A stretch of DNA of 64,000 bases from Streptomyces ipomoeae 91-03 (GCF_000317595.1 NZ_AEJC01000621.1:1-64000), one strand, 5' to 3'. Counted from the stretch's first letter, positions 51,340-61,060 are shown. Notes: a model not told the origin generated them from the letters alone. Numbers and translations are program-made.

Positions 51340-52989
51340 TCAGGTGTTGGCCGCGTGGTCCAGCGCGAATTCCTCGGCCATTCTGTCGCCGCCGCGCCGG
51401 CGCCACTTCTTCACCGTCGCGTCCCACTCGGACAGCGGGAGCCGGCCGGCGACGATGCCGGTGACGGTGTCGTCGATGAGGGCCTTGAGGGTGGCACCCT
51501 GCGCGTTCTTGGTCGCGGACTGCAGTCCGAAGGAGGCGTCGCGGATGGCGTGCGGGACGACCTTCCGCTGCCAGGTGTGCAGGGCCCGTACGGCGTCCGG
51601 CATGCCCGGCACGAACAGCACCTGCGGCCCTTCGGCGAGGTACTTCAGCGGCAGGTTGGTGTTGTTCTCGACCTCGCCGAGCTTGGTGGCCTGCGGGGAG
51701 CCGTCCTCGGCGCGGGTGAAGTGGGTGCCCTCGACGCCGTAGTGGACGAGTTCCCACTCCTGGCTGCCGAAGGGGGCGGCGAGGTAGTCGAGGATGCGGA
51801 GCAGCAGTTCGACGCGTTCCTTCTTGGCCTTCTTCAGCACGGTGTAGCCGAAGGAGCGGCGGGCGGCGACGATGCCGCCGGGTTCGCCGCCGACGCTGTA
51901 CGGGAGGGCCGCCGCCGGGGTCAGCTTGCCTCTGCTCTCGCGGTACTTGGGCAGATAGGCGCCGAAGCCGTCCTGCATGGAGCCGACCGTGCCGTTGTAG
52001 TAGAGGGTGGTCAGGTCGATCTGGGAGACCGAGGTGGCGTCGGGGTGGTAGGAGCCGTCCTTGCGCAGCCGGGCCTGGAAGGCGATCGCCGCCTTGTAGC
52101 GTTCGTCGGTCCACGCGGGCTCGAAGGTGCCGTCCGCCGTGACGGCCCATGCCATGGGCGCGTTGTGGGCGGCGGCGTGCACGGCGTTGCCGAAGAGGGA
52201 GCCGGCGGCGGCGCCGAGGGCGTAGGTACGGCCGCCGGTCGCCTTCTTGGCGACGGCGGCGAAGTCGTCGGCGGTCCAGCCCTCCCGCATGCCGGCGTCG
52301 GTGAACATGTCCTGGTTGAGCCAGAGCGTGGAGCCGGGCAGGGGGCGTTCCAGGGGGATGCCGTGGATCCGGCCGCCGATGCGGCCCATGTCGCGCCAGG
52401 CGTGGGTGGGGATGTTCGCGAGGTTGGGGTAGTCGGCGATGGCGTCGCCGGAGAGGAACGGGGTGAGGTCCTCGGCCCGGCGCCGCACGAACTCGGGTTC
52501 GCGGGGCAGGACGAAGCCGGAGAAGAGGTTGATGATGTCGGGCAGGGCGTCGGCGTCGCCCGCCATGACGGTCGCCATCTTCTTCTGGTAGTCCGCCTGG
52601 GAGATGATCATGTACTCGATCTTCACGCCGAGGGCCTTCTCCACGGCCGCCCAGAACCGGTTCGCCGAGGCCGGCTTGGGCGGGGTGCCGAACGACACCG
52701 ACATGACCTTGACCGTCGAGCCGTCGCCCGGTGTACGGGAGACGGACTTCACCAGGTCGGACGGGTAGGCGGTGTAGCCCGCCTGGACGCCGGCCCCGGT
52801 GGGCGCGAGGTCCGGCTTCGGACCGCCCGCCGGGGTGTACGTCGGCCAGGGCGCGAGTTTCTTGCCCACGTTGGAGACGTCGCTGTCGCCGGAGCCGGTG
52901 GAGCAGGCGGTCAGCAGGGAGGGGGCGGCGGCTGCGGCGCCACCGACGGCCATGGAGCGGAGCAACGTGCGGCGGGACATGCGGGGCAT
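51340..52989 (-). CDS. Extracellular solute-binding lipoprotein, LplA-type
   Basis: 549 aa with a Tat-type lipoprotein signal: SRRTLLRSMAVGGAAAAAP followed by the lipobox LLTAC, Cys near residue 29. The length (about 520 mature) and blocks such as IEYMIISQADYQKKMATVMAGD and GRIHGIPLERP fit the large LplA-like binding proteins for oligosaccharides. FDR: sugar specificity is unknown. The ATG at 52989 has GAGGTGG in front. The permease gene ends 55 bases upstream, so it is in the same operon. Confidence 0.92.
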   Translation of the reverse strand: MPRMSRRTLLRSMAVGGAAAAAPSLLTACSTGSGDSDVSNVGKKLAPWPTYTPAGGPKPDLAPTGAGVQAGYTAYPSDLVKSVSRTPGDGSTVKVMSVSFGTPPKPASANRFWAAVEKALGVKIEYMIISQADYQKKMATVMAGDADALPDIINLFSGFVLPREPEFVRRRAEDLTPFLSGDAIADYPNLANIPTHAWRDMGRIGGRIHGIPLERPLPGSTLWLNQDMFTDAGMREGWTADDFAAVAKKATGGRTYALGAAAGSLFGNAVHAAAHNAPMAWAVTADGTFEPAWTDERYKAAIAFQARLRKDGSYHPDATSVSQIDLTTLYYNGTVGSMQDGFGAYLPKYRESRGKLTPAAALPYSVGGEPGGIVAARRSFGYTVLKKAKKERVELLLRILDYLAAPFGSQEWELVHYGVEGTHFTRAEDGSPQATKLGEVENNTNLPLKYLAEGPQVLFVPGMPDAVRALHTWQRKVVPHAIRDASFGLQSATKNAQGATLKALIDDTVTGIVAGRLPLSEWDATVKKWRRRGGDRMAEEFALDHAANT

Positions 52990-53044
52990 GGGTGAACCAC
53001 CTCGTGTCGGCTGGGTCGGCTTGTGTCAGCCGTGTCGGCTTGTG

Positions 53045-53944
53045 TCAGCTCTTGATGGCGCCGGTGAGCACGCCCTTCGTGAAGTACTTCTGCAGGAACG
53101 GGTAGACGAGCAGGATCGGTACGGTGGCGAGCACGAGCACCGCCATCTGCACGGTCTGCGGTGCGGTGACGGTGGCCTCGCCGGTCGTCGCGTCGGTGAG
53201 CCCGGACCCGGCGACCACGTAGGTCCGCAGTACCTGCTGGAGGGGCCAGTGGTCGCTCTCCAGGTACAGCGAGGCGTAGAACCAGGAGTTCCAGTACGCC
53301 ACCGCGTAGAACAGTCCGACGACGGCGAGCGCGGCCTTCGACAGCGGCAGGACGATCGAGACGAGCACCCGCCAGTCCCCCGCCCCGTCCAGCCGGGCCG
53401 CCTCGTACAGCTCCTCGGGGATGCCCTGGAAGAAGCCGCGCAGAACGACCAGGTTGAAGACGTTCACGAGGACGGGCAGGACCAGCGAGGCGTAGCTGTC
53501 CAGCAGGCCCAGCTCCTTGACCAGCAGGAAACTCGGGATCATGCCGGGCGGGAAGAGGAACGTGAACAGGATCAGCAGCAGTACCGGCCTGCCGCCGAGG
53601 ACGCCGGGGCGGGAGAGCGCGTAGGCGAGGGTGACGGTGCAGGCGAGGCTGAGCAGGGTGCCGACGACCGTGACGCCGGCGCTGACGCCGAGCGCGTGGG
53701 TGACGATGCCGCCGTCGAGGATGTCGCGGTAGGCGTCCAGCGAGGGCTCGGTCGGCCAGAGCACCCAGCCGCCGTTGGCGACGACCTCGTCCGTGGAGGC
53801 CAGGGACGTGGACACGATCACCAGGAACGGTACGCAGACCAGCAGTACGACGGCGGCGAGGGCGACGGCTTTCGCCGCCTGGGTGAGCGGCTTCGGCTTC
53901 TCCAGCCAGCCGGGGCGGGCGGAGTTTCGGGCGTGGGCGCTCAC
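53045..53944 (-). CDS. Carbohydrate ABC transporter permease (YtcP-like)
   Basis: 299 aa from a GTG overlapping the upstream permease stop (GTGA). Six TM segments; the EAA loop that contacts the ATPase is YEAARLDGAGDWRVLVSIVLPLSKAAL. Typical MalG-like blocks are TSLASTDEVVANGGW and PGMIPSFLLVKELGLLDSYASLVLP. It forms the channel with the permease encoded upstream. No dedicated ATPase gene is in the operon, so a shared MsiK-type ATPase is expected, as is usual in Streptomyces. Confidence 0.93.
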   Translation of the reverse strand: MSAHARNSARPGWLEKPKPLTQAAKAVALAAVVLLVCVPFLVIVSTSLASTDEVVANGGWVLWPTEPSLDAYRDILDGGIVTHALGVSAGVTVVGTLLSLACTVTLAYALSRPGVLGGRPVLLLILFTFLFPPGMIPSFLLVKELGLLDSYASLVLPVLVNVFNLVVLRGFFQGIPEELYEAARLDGAGDWRVLVSIVLPLSKAALAVVGLFYAVAYWNSWFYASLYLESDHWPLQQVLRTYVVAGSGLTDATTGEATVTAPQTVQMAVLVLATVPILLVYPFLQKYFTKGVLTGAIKS

Positions 53945-54912
53945 TTGTAGACCCCCTGTTCGCCGAGCCGGTGGGCGACCTTGTTGGCGGCGTAGACGAG
54001 GAGGGCGCCGATGACGCCCTTGAACAGGCCCGCGGCGGCGGCGAATCCGTAGTCGCCGCCGACGATGCCCTGGTAGTAGACGAAGGTGTCGATGATCTCG
54101 GCGGTCTCCGGGCCGACCGCGTCGCGCTGGAGGAGCATCTGCTCGAAGCCGACGGAGAGGATGTCGCCGAGCCGCATGATCAGCAGCAGCACGATCACCG
54201 GGCGGATGGCGGGCAGCGTGACGTGCCAGAAGCGCCGCCAGGGGCCCGCGCCGTCGATCGCGGCGGCCTCGTACTGCTGCTCGTCGACCTGGGAGAGCGC
54301 GGCGAGGAAGATGATCGTGCCCCAGCCGGCGTCCTTCCAGATGACCTGGGCGACGGTGAGCGGCCGGAAGGCGTCCGGGTCGCCGATGATGTCGACGGTG
54401 CTCAACGCCATGGTGTCCAGCGAGGAGTTGAGCAGTCCGGTGTCGCCGAGCACCTGCTGGAAGAGGGCGACGACGATCACCCATGAGATGAAGTGCGGCA
54501 GATACGCCACCGACTGCACGAAGCGGCGGACCGTGCTCCAGGTGAGGCTGTGCAGCAGCAGGGCGAGGGCGAGCGGCACCGGGAAGTAGAAGACGAGCTG
54601 GAGGACGGCGATCCAGAGCGTGTTGAGAACGGCCGCCCAGAACGCCCCGTCCTCGAACATCCGCCGGAAATTGCCCGCGCCGACCCAGGGGCTGCCCCAG
54701 ATGCCGTCGAACGGCACGTACTCCTTGAAGGCGATGAGGTTGCCGGCCAGTGCGCCGTAGTGGAAGAGCAGGAAGTAGGCGAGGCCGGGGAGCATCAGTA
54801 ACAGCAGCGACCGTGATTGGAAACGCTTTCGCCGCTGTTGCGCATCACCCGCCGGGCGTCGATCCTCGCTGACTTCCTCTGTACCTGTGTGTTCCCGTAG
54901 TACGGCCGCCAC
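53941..54912 (-). CDS. Carbohydrate ABC transporter permease (LplB-like)
   Basis: 323 aa, GTG start with GAGGGGG before it. Six TM segments, LPGLAYFLLFHYGALAGNLIAFKEY near the N-terminus as in LplB proteins, and the EAA loop YEAAAIDGAGPWRRFWHVTLPAIRPVI. First gene of the operon. Codons 28-33 (RKRFQS) coincide with a LacI-type operator-like sequence at 54818-54832, so the operator overlaps coding sequence. A second such site lies about 40 bases upstream of the start. Confidence 0.93.
   Translation of the reverse strand: MAAVLREHTGTEEVSEDRRPAGDAQQRRKRFQSRSLLLLMLPGLAYFLLFHYGALAGNLIAFKEYVPFDGIWGSPWVGAGNFRRMFEDGAFWAAVLNTLWIAVLQLVFYFPVPLALALLLHSLTWSTVRRFVQSVAYLPHFISWVIVVALFQQVLGDTGLLNSSLDTMALSTVDIIGDPDAFRPLTVAQVIWKDAGWGTIIFLAALSQVDEQQYEAAAIDGAGPWRRFWHVTLPAIRPVIVLLLIMRLGDILSVGFEQMLLQRDAVGPETAEIIDTFVYYQGIVGGDYGFAAAAGLFKGVIGALLVYAANKVAHRLGEQGVYK
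54818..54832. promoter_or_regulatory. LacI-type operator-like site inside the permease gene
   Basis: TGGAAACGCTTTCGC matches the LacI/CcpA-family operator pattern TGNNANCGNTNNCA except the last base. The centre is a CG, as in most sites of the family. It is about 85 bases into the permease gene. With the site at 54952 it could support looping or roadblock repression by the LacI protein encoded in the operon. Confidence 0.5.
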
Positions 54913-54951
54913 GGGTCCCCCTCATGCCTCGAAGTCGAGTCCAGGGGAAGT

Positions 54952-54964
54952 TAAAACGGTTTCA
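54952..54964. promoter_or_regulatory. LacI-type operator-like site upstream of the ABC operon
   Basis: On the minus strand it reads TGAAACCGTTTTA, close to the common LacI-family operator TGAAACCGTTTCA with one mismatched position in the right arm. It is 40 bases before the permease GTG, in the spot expected for an operator overlapping the promoter. The LacI-type regulator is encoded 3.7 kb downstream in the same operon. Confidence 0.6.
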
Positions 54965-54966
54965 TT

Positions 54967-55007
54967 CGGCAGTCAACGGCCCTGACAGAGAAAGCCGTTG
55001 ACTGCCG
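54967..55007. terminator. 14-bp perfect inverted repeat after the amidohydrolase gene
   Basis: CGGCAGTCAACGGC pairs without mismatch with GCCGTTGACTGCCG over a 13-base spacer. It is 95-135 bases beyond the amidohydrolase stop and directly beside the operator-like site at 54952. It may be the terminator of the amino-acid transporter/amidohydrolase transcript, or part of the operator region of the sugar operon. There is no T tract. Confidence 0.65.
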
Positions 55008-55101
55008 AGACTGCCGGAGTTCCCTCGCCGCCGGCGGCCGTCCGGCCTCGTGCGGTGAGTCGGGCCCGGTCGACGGGGCCGGCGGCGAGGTCGCGGGGCC
55101 G

Positions 55102-56193
55102 TCAGCTCATGACGCGGCCGTTCAGGACCACTCGGCGTGGGGCCGCGAGGACCCGGACGTCCGCGCGTGGGTCGGTCTCGTAGACCACCAGGTCCGCGGG
55201 GGCGCCCTCGTCGAGGACGGGGCGGCCGAGCCACTGGCGGGCCGCCCAGGTGGTCGCCGCGAGGGCGTCCACGGGTGGGATTCCGGCGGTGACCAGTTCC
55301 GCGACCTCGGCGGCGACCAGGCCGTGGGCGAGGGAGCCGCCGGCGTCGGTGCCGACGTAGACGGGGATTCCGGCGTCGTAGGCGGAGCGGACGGTGTCGT
55401 AGCGGCGCTCATGCAGCCGGCGCATGTGCGCGGACCAGCGCGGGAACTTGGCCTCGCCGCCGGCCGCCATGGACGGGAAGGTGGCGATGTTGACCAGCGT
55501 GGGGACGATGGCCACGCCGCGCGCGGCGAAGAGCGGGATCAGTTCCTCGGTCAGCCCGGTCGCGTGCTCGATGCAGTCGATGCCGGCCTCGACGAGGTCC
55601 CGCAGCGAGTCCTCGGCGAAGCAGTGCGCGGTCACCCGGGCGCCCAGCAGATGCGCCTCCGCGATCGCCGCCTCCACGGCCTCCCGGGGCCAGCACGCGG
55701 TCAGGTCACCGACGCCGCGATCGATCCAGTCCCCCACCAGCTTGACCCAGCCGTCACCGCGCCGGGCCTCCTGCGCGACGTACGCGACCAGTTCCTCCGG
55801 CTCGATCTCGTGGGCGAAGTTCCGGATGTAGCGGCGGGTGCGGGCGATGTGCCGGCCGGCCCGGATGATCTCGGGGAGGTCGTCCCGGTCGTCGATCCAG
55901 CGTGTGTCGGAAGGCGACCCCGCGTCCCGGATCAGCAGCGTGCCCGCGTCCCGGTCGGTCAGCGCCTGCTTCTCCGCCTCGTCCTTGTCGACCGGGCCGT
56001 GCGCCCCGAGCCCGACATGACAGTGCGCGTCGACGAGCCCGGGCAGGGCCCAGCCCTCGACGGTACGGACGTCCCGGGCACCGACGGGACGCTCGTACGA
56101 CACCCGCCCGCCGACCACCCACAGCTCGTCACGGACCTCGTCCGGACCGACGAGTACCCGGCCCTTCACATGCAGCACCGCGTGATCGCTCAT
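55102..56193 (-). CDS. Amidohydrolase family protein
   Basis: 363 aa from the ATG at 56193 (GTG 56202 is an alternative; neither has a strong ribosome site). Metal-site residues are in order: VDAHCHVGLG (HxH), TAHCF, IEHATG, and GTDAGG (Asp). The family cleaves C-N bonds in imidazolones, hydantoins, dipeptides or related compounds; it looks closest to imidazolonepropionase- or prolidase-like actinobacterial enzymes. It begins 10 bases after the amino-acid ABC ATPase stop, so it should be in the same operon and may act on the imported compound. Confidence 0.87.
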   Translation of the reverse strand: MSDHAVLHVKGRVLVGPDEVRDELWVVGGRVSYERPVGARDVRTVEGWALPGLVDAHCHVGLGAHGPVDKDEAEKQALTDRDAGTLLIRDAGSPSDTRWIDDRDDLPEIIRAGRHIARTRRYIRNFAHEIEPEELVAYVAQEARRGDGWVKLVGDWIDRGVGDLTACWPREAVEAAIAEAHLLGARVTAHCFAEDSLRDLVEAGIDCIEHATGLTEELIPLFAARGVAIVPTLVNIATFPSMAAGGEAKFPRWSAHMRRLHERRYDTVRSAYDAGIPVYVGTDAGGSLAHGLVAAEVAELVTAGIPPVDALAATTWAARQWLGRPVLDEGAPADLVVYETDPRADVRVLAAPRRVVLNGRVMS

Positions 56194-56203
56194 GTACGGC
56201 ACT

Positions 56204-57081
<878 letters not shown>

Positions 57082-57085
<4 letters not shown>

Positions 57086-57933
57086 TTCACGGCCTCCTGG
57101 GCCTTCGCCTCCATGCGGCGTACGACGAAGCCGAGCGGGATGGTCACCAGCAGATAGCACAGACCGGCGACGAGGATCGGCGTGGAGTTGGCGGTCGTAC
57201 TGGCCAGGTCGCGCCCGTACTTGGACAGTTCGCGCTCCTCCAGGGTGACGCCGAGGAACAGCACGAGTGAGGAGTCCTTGAAGAGGAGGACCAGTTCGTT
57301 GGTGAGCGGGGGAAGGATGATCCGGAACGCCTGGGGGATGATGATCGAGATCATCGCCCTCGCCGGCGAGAAGCCCAGCGAACGGGCCGCTTCCATCTGG
57401 CCCTTGGGCACCGCCTGGATGCCCGCTCGGATCGTCTCCGCCATGTACGCCGCCGCCACCAGGCCCAGCGCCAGGGCGACCTTGCCGTACGTGCCGCCGG
57501 GGATCTCCGTGCCGGGGAAGGCGAGCGGTACGGCGACACCGATGAAGATGAAGATCAGCAGGGCGGGCAGCCCCCGGAAGATCTCGATGTACACACCGGC
57601 GAACCAGCGGTACGGCCCCACCGACGACAGCCGCATCAACGCGATGACCATGCCGAGGACGAGTCCGACGACGAAGCCGGACAGCGTGTACAGCACGGTG
57701 TTCTTCAGCGCCAGTGTGATGACGTCCGGGAACATCTGGTCGGCGATGTCCGCCTGCGCGAACTGGTTCTTCAGCCGGTCCCAGTCGGCCGAGACGGCGA
57801 AGGCGATCACGGCGGTGACGAAGACGGCGTACTGCGCGCCGCGTGACAGCGTGCGCTTCTGACTGCGGGTCAGGCCCTTTTTCCTCGGCTGGAGCCGTAC
57901 GTCCGTGGTGTCGGTATCAGCCATGGGTGTCAT
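57082..57933 (-). CDS. Amino-acid ABC transporter permease (HisM/GlnP type)
   Basis: 283 aa from the ATG at 57933, overlapping the binding-protein stop by ATGA. A 35-residue basic cytoplasmic head, then about five or six TM segments; the fold has NTVLYTLSGFVVGLVLGMVIALMRLS and the coupling loop AARSLGFSPARAMISIIIPQAFRIILPPL. FKDSSLVLFLGVTLEERELSKYGRDLAS is typical of the family. Only one permease gene is present, so the channel is probably a homodimer. Confidence 0.94.
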
Positions 57934-58784
57934 GAGGCGGACGGGGAGGCGGATGCGGCGCTCTCGTCGTACGGGCCGATCCACTGCTCGTACAGCTCCC
58001 GGTACGTCCCGTCGGCCTTGGCCTCGGTGAGCGCCTTGTTGATGGCGGCGAGGAGCTTGGTGTTGCCCTTCTTCACCGTGAAGCCGTACTGCTCACCGGT
58101 GTTGAGCTGCTCGGCGACCTCGAAGGCGTCGGCGTTCGCCTTGTCCTTCAGCCAGCCCTGGACGACCGGGTAGTCGATGACGACGGCGTCGACCTGGCCG
58201 GTGCGCAGGCCGTTGAGGACGGCGTCGGAGGATTCGAAGGAGACCGGGTCGAGGCCCTGGCTCTTGGTGTAGTCCTCACCGGTCGTCTGGGCCTGGGTGC
58301 CGACCTTCTTGCCCTTGAGGTCCGCGAAGGAGCCGATGCCGGCCTTCTTGTCGGCGAGGACGGCCTGGGTGGCGTCGAAGTACGGGTCGGAGAAGTCGAC
58401 GTTCTTCTTGCGTTCCTCGGTGATCGTCATACCGGCCGCGGCGAGGTCGCACTCGCCGGAGTTCAGGAACGCGCCCGTCTTGAAGTTCTCGAACGGGGTG
58501 TCCAGGATCTCCTGCTTCACGCCCAGGTCCTCGGCGACGAGGTCGATCAGCGCCACGTCGAAGCCCTGCACCTTGCCGTCGATCTCCGACTGGAACGGCG
58601 GGTACGGGAGGTGGGTGCAGGTCGTGAGCTGACCGGCCTTCACCAGTTCGACCCCACCTGCGGCCGTCTTGGTGCCGCCGCTGCCACCGTCGCCGTCCGA
58701 GGAGCAGCCGGCCACGAGCAGCAGTCCGGCCGCCGCGGTGGTGGCGGCCAGGATGCGGGCCCGACGTCCGAGGACCGAGTTCAC
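57930..58784 (-). CDS. Amino-acid ABC transporter substrate-binding lipoprotein
   Basis: 284 aa from a GTG with AGGAGGT upstream. Lipoprotein signal LAATTAAAGLLLVAGC with the acceptor Cys near residue 27, then a Gly/Ser linker. The SBP_bac_3 fold shows LTTCTHLPYPPFQSEIDGKVQGFDVALIDLVAEDLG and the conserved CDLAAAGMTITEERKKNVDFSDPYF. The ligand is probably a polar or charged amino acid or derivative. First gene of the operon; a good promoter lies just upstream (58819-58846). Confidence 0.94.
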   Translation of the reverse strand: MNSVLGRRARILAATTAAAGLLLVAGCSSDGDGGSGGTKTAAGGVELVKAGQLTTCTHLPYPPFQSEIDGKVQGFDVALIDLVAEDLGVKQEILDTPFENFKTGAFLNSGECDLAAAGMTITEERKKNVDFSDPYFDATQAVLADKKAGIGSFADLKGKKVGTQAQTTGEDYTKSQGLDPVSFESSDAVLNGLRTGQVDAVVIDYPVVQGWLKDKANADAFEVAEQLNTGEQYGFTVKKGNTKLLAAINKALTEAKADGTYRELYEQWIGPYDESAASASPSAS

Positions 58785-59121
58785 GGGGAGACCTCCTGTG
58801 AGGGAACTGTGGCAACTGATTATAAGGAAATCTTTGACTCGCTCAAATTATTCCGAGGGTCACTGAGCCGTCTGACCTCAGATGTCGTCGGTGATGTCGT
58901 CGATGGAGGGGGAGATTCCGGGTTGGGAGCTGTGCAGTTGGGGCTGCGAGGGCTGTGAAGGCTGTCGCCGGGAGGCGATGGGATCGGGGCAGCCTGAGGG
59001 GCGGGTGAGGGGCGGGGTGAGCCGATTACGCTCGATGTGCGGCGGCTTGCGCTCGACGTACGCCGGTCCGGCTCGACCCATCCTCGAAACCATCTACCCC
59101 CGTGAGCGAAGAGAGCACCCT
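58785..59121. other. 337-base divergent regulatory region
   Basis: It separates the ABC binding-protein gene (minus) from the aminotransferase gene (plus). The left part is AT-rich and holds the promoter at 58819-58846. The middle has GATGTCGTC twice (58878-58886 and 58893-58901). No riboswitch or open frame with a ribosome site is evident. The aminotransferase promoter was not found. Confidence 0.5.
58819..58846 (-). promoter_or_regulatory. Vegetative-type promoter of the amino-acid ABC operon
   Basis: On the minus strand TTGAGC (58846-58841) and TATAAT (58824-58819) are 16 bases apart, close to the housekeeping consensus. Transcription would begin near 58812, leaving a leader of about 28 bases with AGGAGGT before the GTG at 58784. 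Confidence 0.6.
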
Positions 59122-60222
59122 GTGACCCACCCGTTTCTGGATCTGCCCCCGTTGAGCGCGGCGCACTTCGCGTCGATCGAGGATCGGGTGGCGCGGCTGC
59201 TCTCGACCGAGCAGGACGTCGTGATCACGCAGGGCGAGGCGCTGCTGCCCCTGGAGGGGGCGATTCGCGGGGCCGCCGGGCCGGGTACGACGGCGCTGAA
59301 CGTGATCACCGGCCCGTACGGGCAGACCTTCGGGAACTGGCTGCGGGACTGCGGGGCGACGGTCGTCGACCTGGCGGTGCCTTTCCACACGGCGGTGACC
59401 GCGGCGCAGATCCGCGACGCCTTCGCCGAGCACCCGGCGATCGACTTCGTCTCCCTGGTGCACGCGGAGGCCGCGACCGGCAACACGAACCCGGTGGCGG
59501 AGATCGGCGAGGTCGTCCGCGAGCACGGCGCCCTCTTCCACCTGGACGCCGTGGCCTCCGTCGGCGCCGAGCCGGTGCTGCCGGACGCCTGGGGTGTCGA
59601 TCTGTGCGTCATCGGCGCGCAGAAGGCCATGGGCGGCCCGGCCGGGGTGTCGGCGATCTCGGTGAGCGAGCGGGCGTGGGCCCGGATGGCCGCGAACCCG
59701 CGGGCCCCGCGGCGGTCGTACCTCTCCCTGCTGGACTGGAAGGAGCGCTGGATCGACGGCGGTCGGCGAGCGCTGCCGCACGCCCCGGCCCAGTTGGAGA
59801 TGCTCGCCCTGGAGGCCTGCCTGGAGCGCATCGAGGCGGAGGGGCTGGACACGGTGATGTCCCGCCACGCGTCCGCCGCCGCGGCGACCCGAGCGGGGGC
59901 GCTCGCGTTGGGCGGCGGTCTGGAGCCGTACGTATACGAAGCGGCGGACGCGGCACCCGTCGCCACGACCCTCCGGGTGCCCGCCGGTGTCGACGCCTCC
60001 GAGCTGGTCGCCAAGGCGCTCGCCGCCGACCCCACGCTGCCGCTGGCCGCGGGCGGCGGCACTCTCGCCAAGGGAATGATCCGGCTGAACCACTACGGCC
60101 CGAACGCCACACCTGAGACGGTGCACGCCGGCCTGACCGAACTGGGAGCGGCACTGACCGAGGCAGGGCTGACGGTCGACGCGCCGGGGGCCCGGGAGGC
60201 GGCTTCGGCGAGCTGGGCGTAA
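59122..60222 (+). CDS. Class V PLP-dependent aminotransferase
   Basis: 366 aa from the GTG at 59122. Fold type I features: ITQGEALLPLEGAIRGAAGPGTTALN, NVITGPYGQTFGNWL, SLVHAEAATGNTNPV, FHLDAVASVGAEPV and the Schiff-base Lys in VIGAQKAMGGPAGVSAIS. It resembles the alanine-glyoxylate/serine-pyruvate aminotransferase group. It is encoded divergently from the amino-acid ABC/amidohydrolase operon, so the two may form one catabolic module. No strong ribosome site is seen (GAGAG 9 bases upstream). Confidence 0.88.
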   Translation: MTHPFLDLPPLSAAHFASIEDRVARLLSTEQDVVITQGEALLPLEGAIRGAAGPGTTALNVITGPYGQTFGNWLRDCGATVVDLAVPFHTAVTAAQIRDAFAEHPAIDFVSLVHAEAATGNTNPVAEIGEVVREHGALFHLDAVASVGAEPVLPDAWGVDLCVIGAQKAMGGPAGVSAISVSERAWARMAANPRAPRRSYLSLLDWKERWIDGGRRALPHAPAQLEMLALEACLERIEAEGLDTVMSRHASAAAATRAGALALGGGLEPYVYEAADAAPVATTLRVPAGVDASELVAKALAADPTLPLAAGGGTLAKGMIRLNHYGPNATPETVHAGLTELGAALTEAGLTVDAPGAREAASASWA

Positions 60223-60384
60223 GCACGGCGGTCGGGTAGAGCGATTCGGCAGGGCGGTCCGACAGGCGGCCCAGCACGGTCGTTCGGCGCCGTGCGGCGC
60301 GGCGTAGGACGGGGGCGGACGTTGGGGCGGCGTTCCCGGCCGGAACCTCGCGCCAGTCGGTGCATGAATTGCCAGACTGGGCCC

Positions 60385-60996
60385 ATGACCACAACCGACC
60401 CCACCGACACCGCGCCGACACCCCGGACCGCGTCCGCGCCGACGCCCGACGCCATGGCCGCGCCCGAGTCCGCCCCCGCGCTCGCCACGCTCCCCGACGG
60501 CCGCCCCATCCCGCTGACGACCGGCGACGAGGGCCCCATGCTGGAGAGTTGGCTGGACTTTCATCGGGCCACGTTGGAGTTGAAGTGTGCGGGGCTGGAC
60601 GACACGCAGGCGCGGACGGCTTCGGCGGAGCCGTCGGAGCTCACGCTGCTGGGGCTGGTGCAGCATCTGACGGAGGTCGAACGGAACTGGTTCCAGCGGG
60701 TGTTCGCCGGGGTGGACGCCCCCCTGGTGTACGAGGAGGAGACCGGCTACCGGCTCACCCCGGAGCGTGGGCTCGACGAGGCGCTCGACATCTGGCGGCG
60801 CGAGGTCGCCCGGAGCCGTGAGGTGTGTGCCGGGCACGCTCCCGACTCGCCGGGGCGGGTCCCGGACGGTCAGATGATGGGCGGGACGCAGGTCAGCCTC
60901 CGGTGGATCCTGATCCACATGATCGAGGAGTACGCTCGCCACAACGGCCACGCCGACATCCTGCGCGAACGCATCGACGGGGTCACCGGCGCCTGA
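60385..60996 (+). CDS. DinB family protein (mini-circle type)
   Basis: 203 aa from the ATG at 60385. A Pro/Ala/Thr-rich head of about 45 residues precedes the four-helix DinB fold. Metal-ligand histidines are in LVQHLTEVERNWF and in RWILIHMIEEYARHNGHADILRE. In actinobacteria such proteins include mycothiol- or bacillithiol-dependent transferases and maleylpyruvate isomerase relatives. The specific role is unknown. The gene stands alone, followed by GTGATCAC repeats and a terminator. Confidence 0.85.
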   Translation: MTTTDPTDTAPTPRTASAPTPDAMAAPESAPALATLPDGRPIPLTTGDEGPMLESWLDFHRATLELKCAGLDDTQARTASAEPSELTLLGLVQHLTEVERNWFQRVFAGVDAPLVYEEETGYRLTPERGLDEALDIWRREVARSREVCAGHAPDSPGRVPDGQMMGGTQVSLRWILIHMIEEYARHNGHADILRERIDGVTGA

Positions 60997-61000
60997 GCTC

Positions 61001-61042
61001 CCGTGATCACCCGTGATCACCCGCGAGCTCCGGTGATCACCC
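61001..61042 (+). repeat. Three GTGATCAC palindromes in a short array
   Basis: CCGTGATCAC occurs twice in tandem (61001-61020), and GGTGATCACC once more at 61032-61041, after the DinB stop. Palindrome centres are 10 and 20 bases apart, i.e. on one face of the helix. It may be a protein-binding site or a simple duplication. Its position before a terminator speaks for the latter. Confidence 0.75.
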
Positions 61043-61060
61043 GCCCGACCATCATCACCT

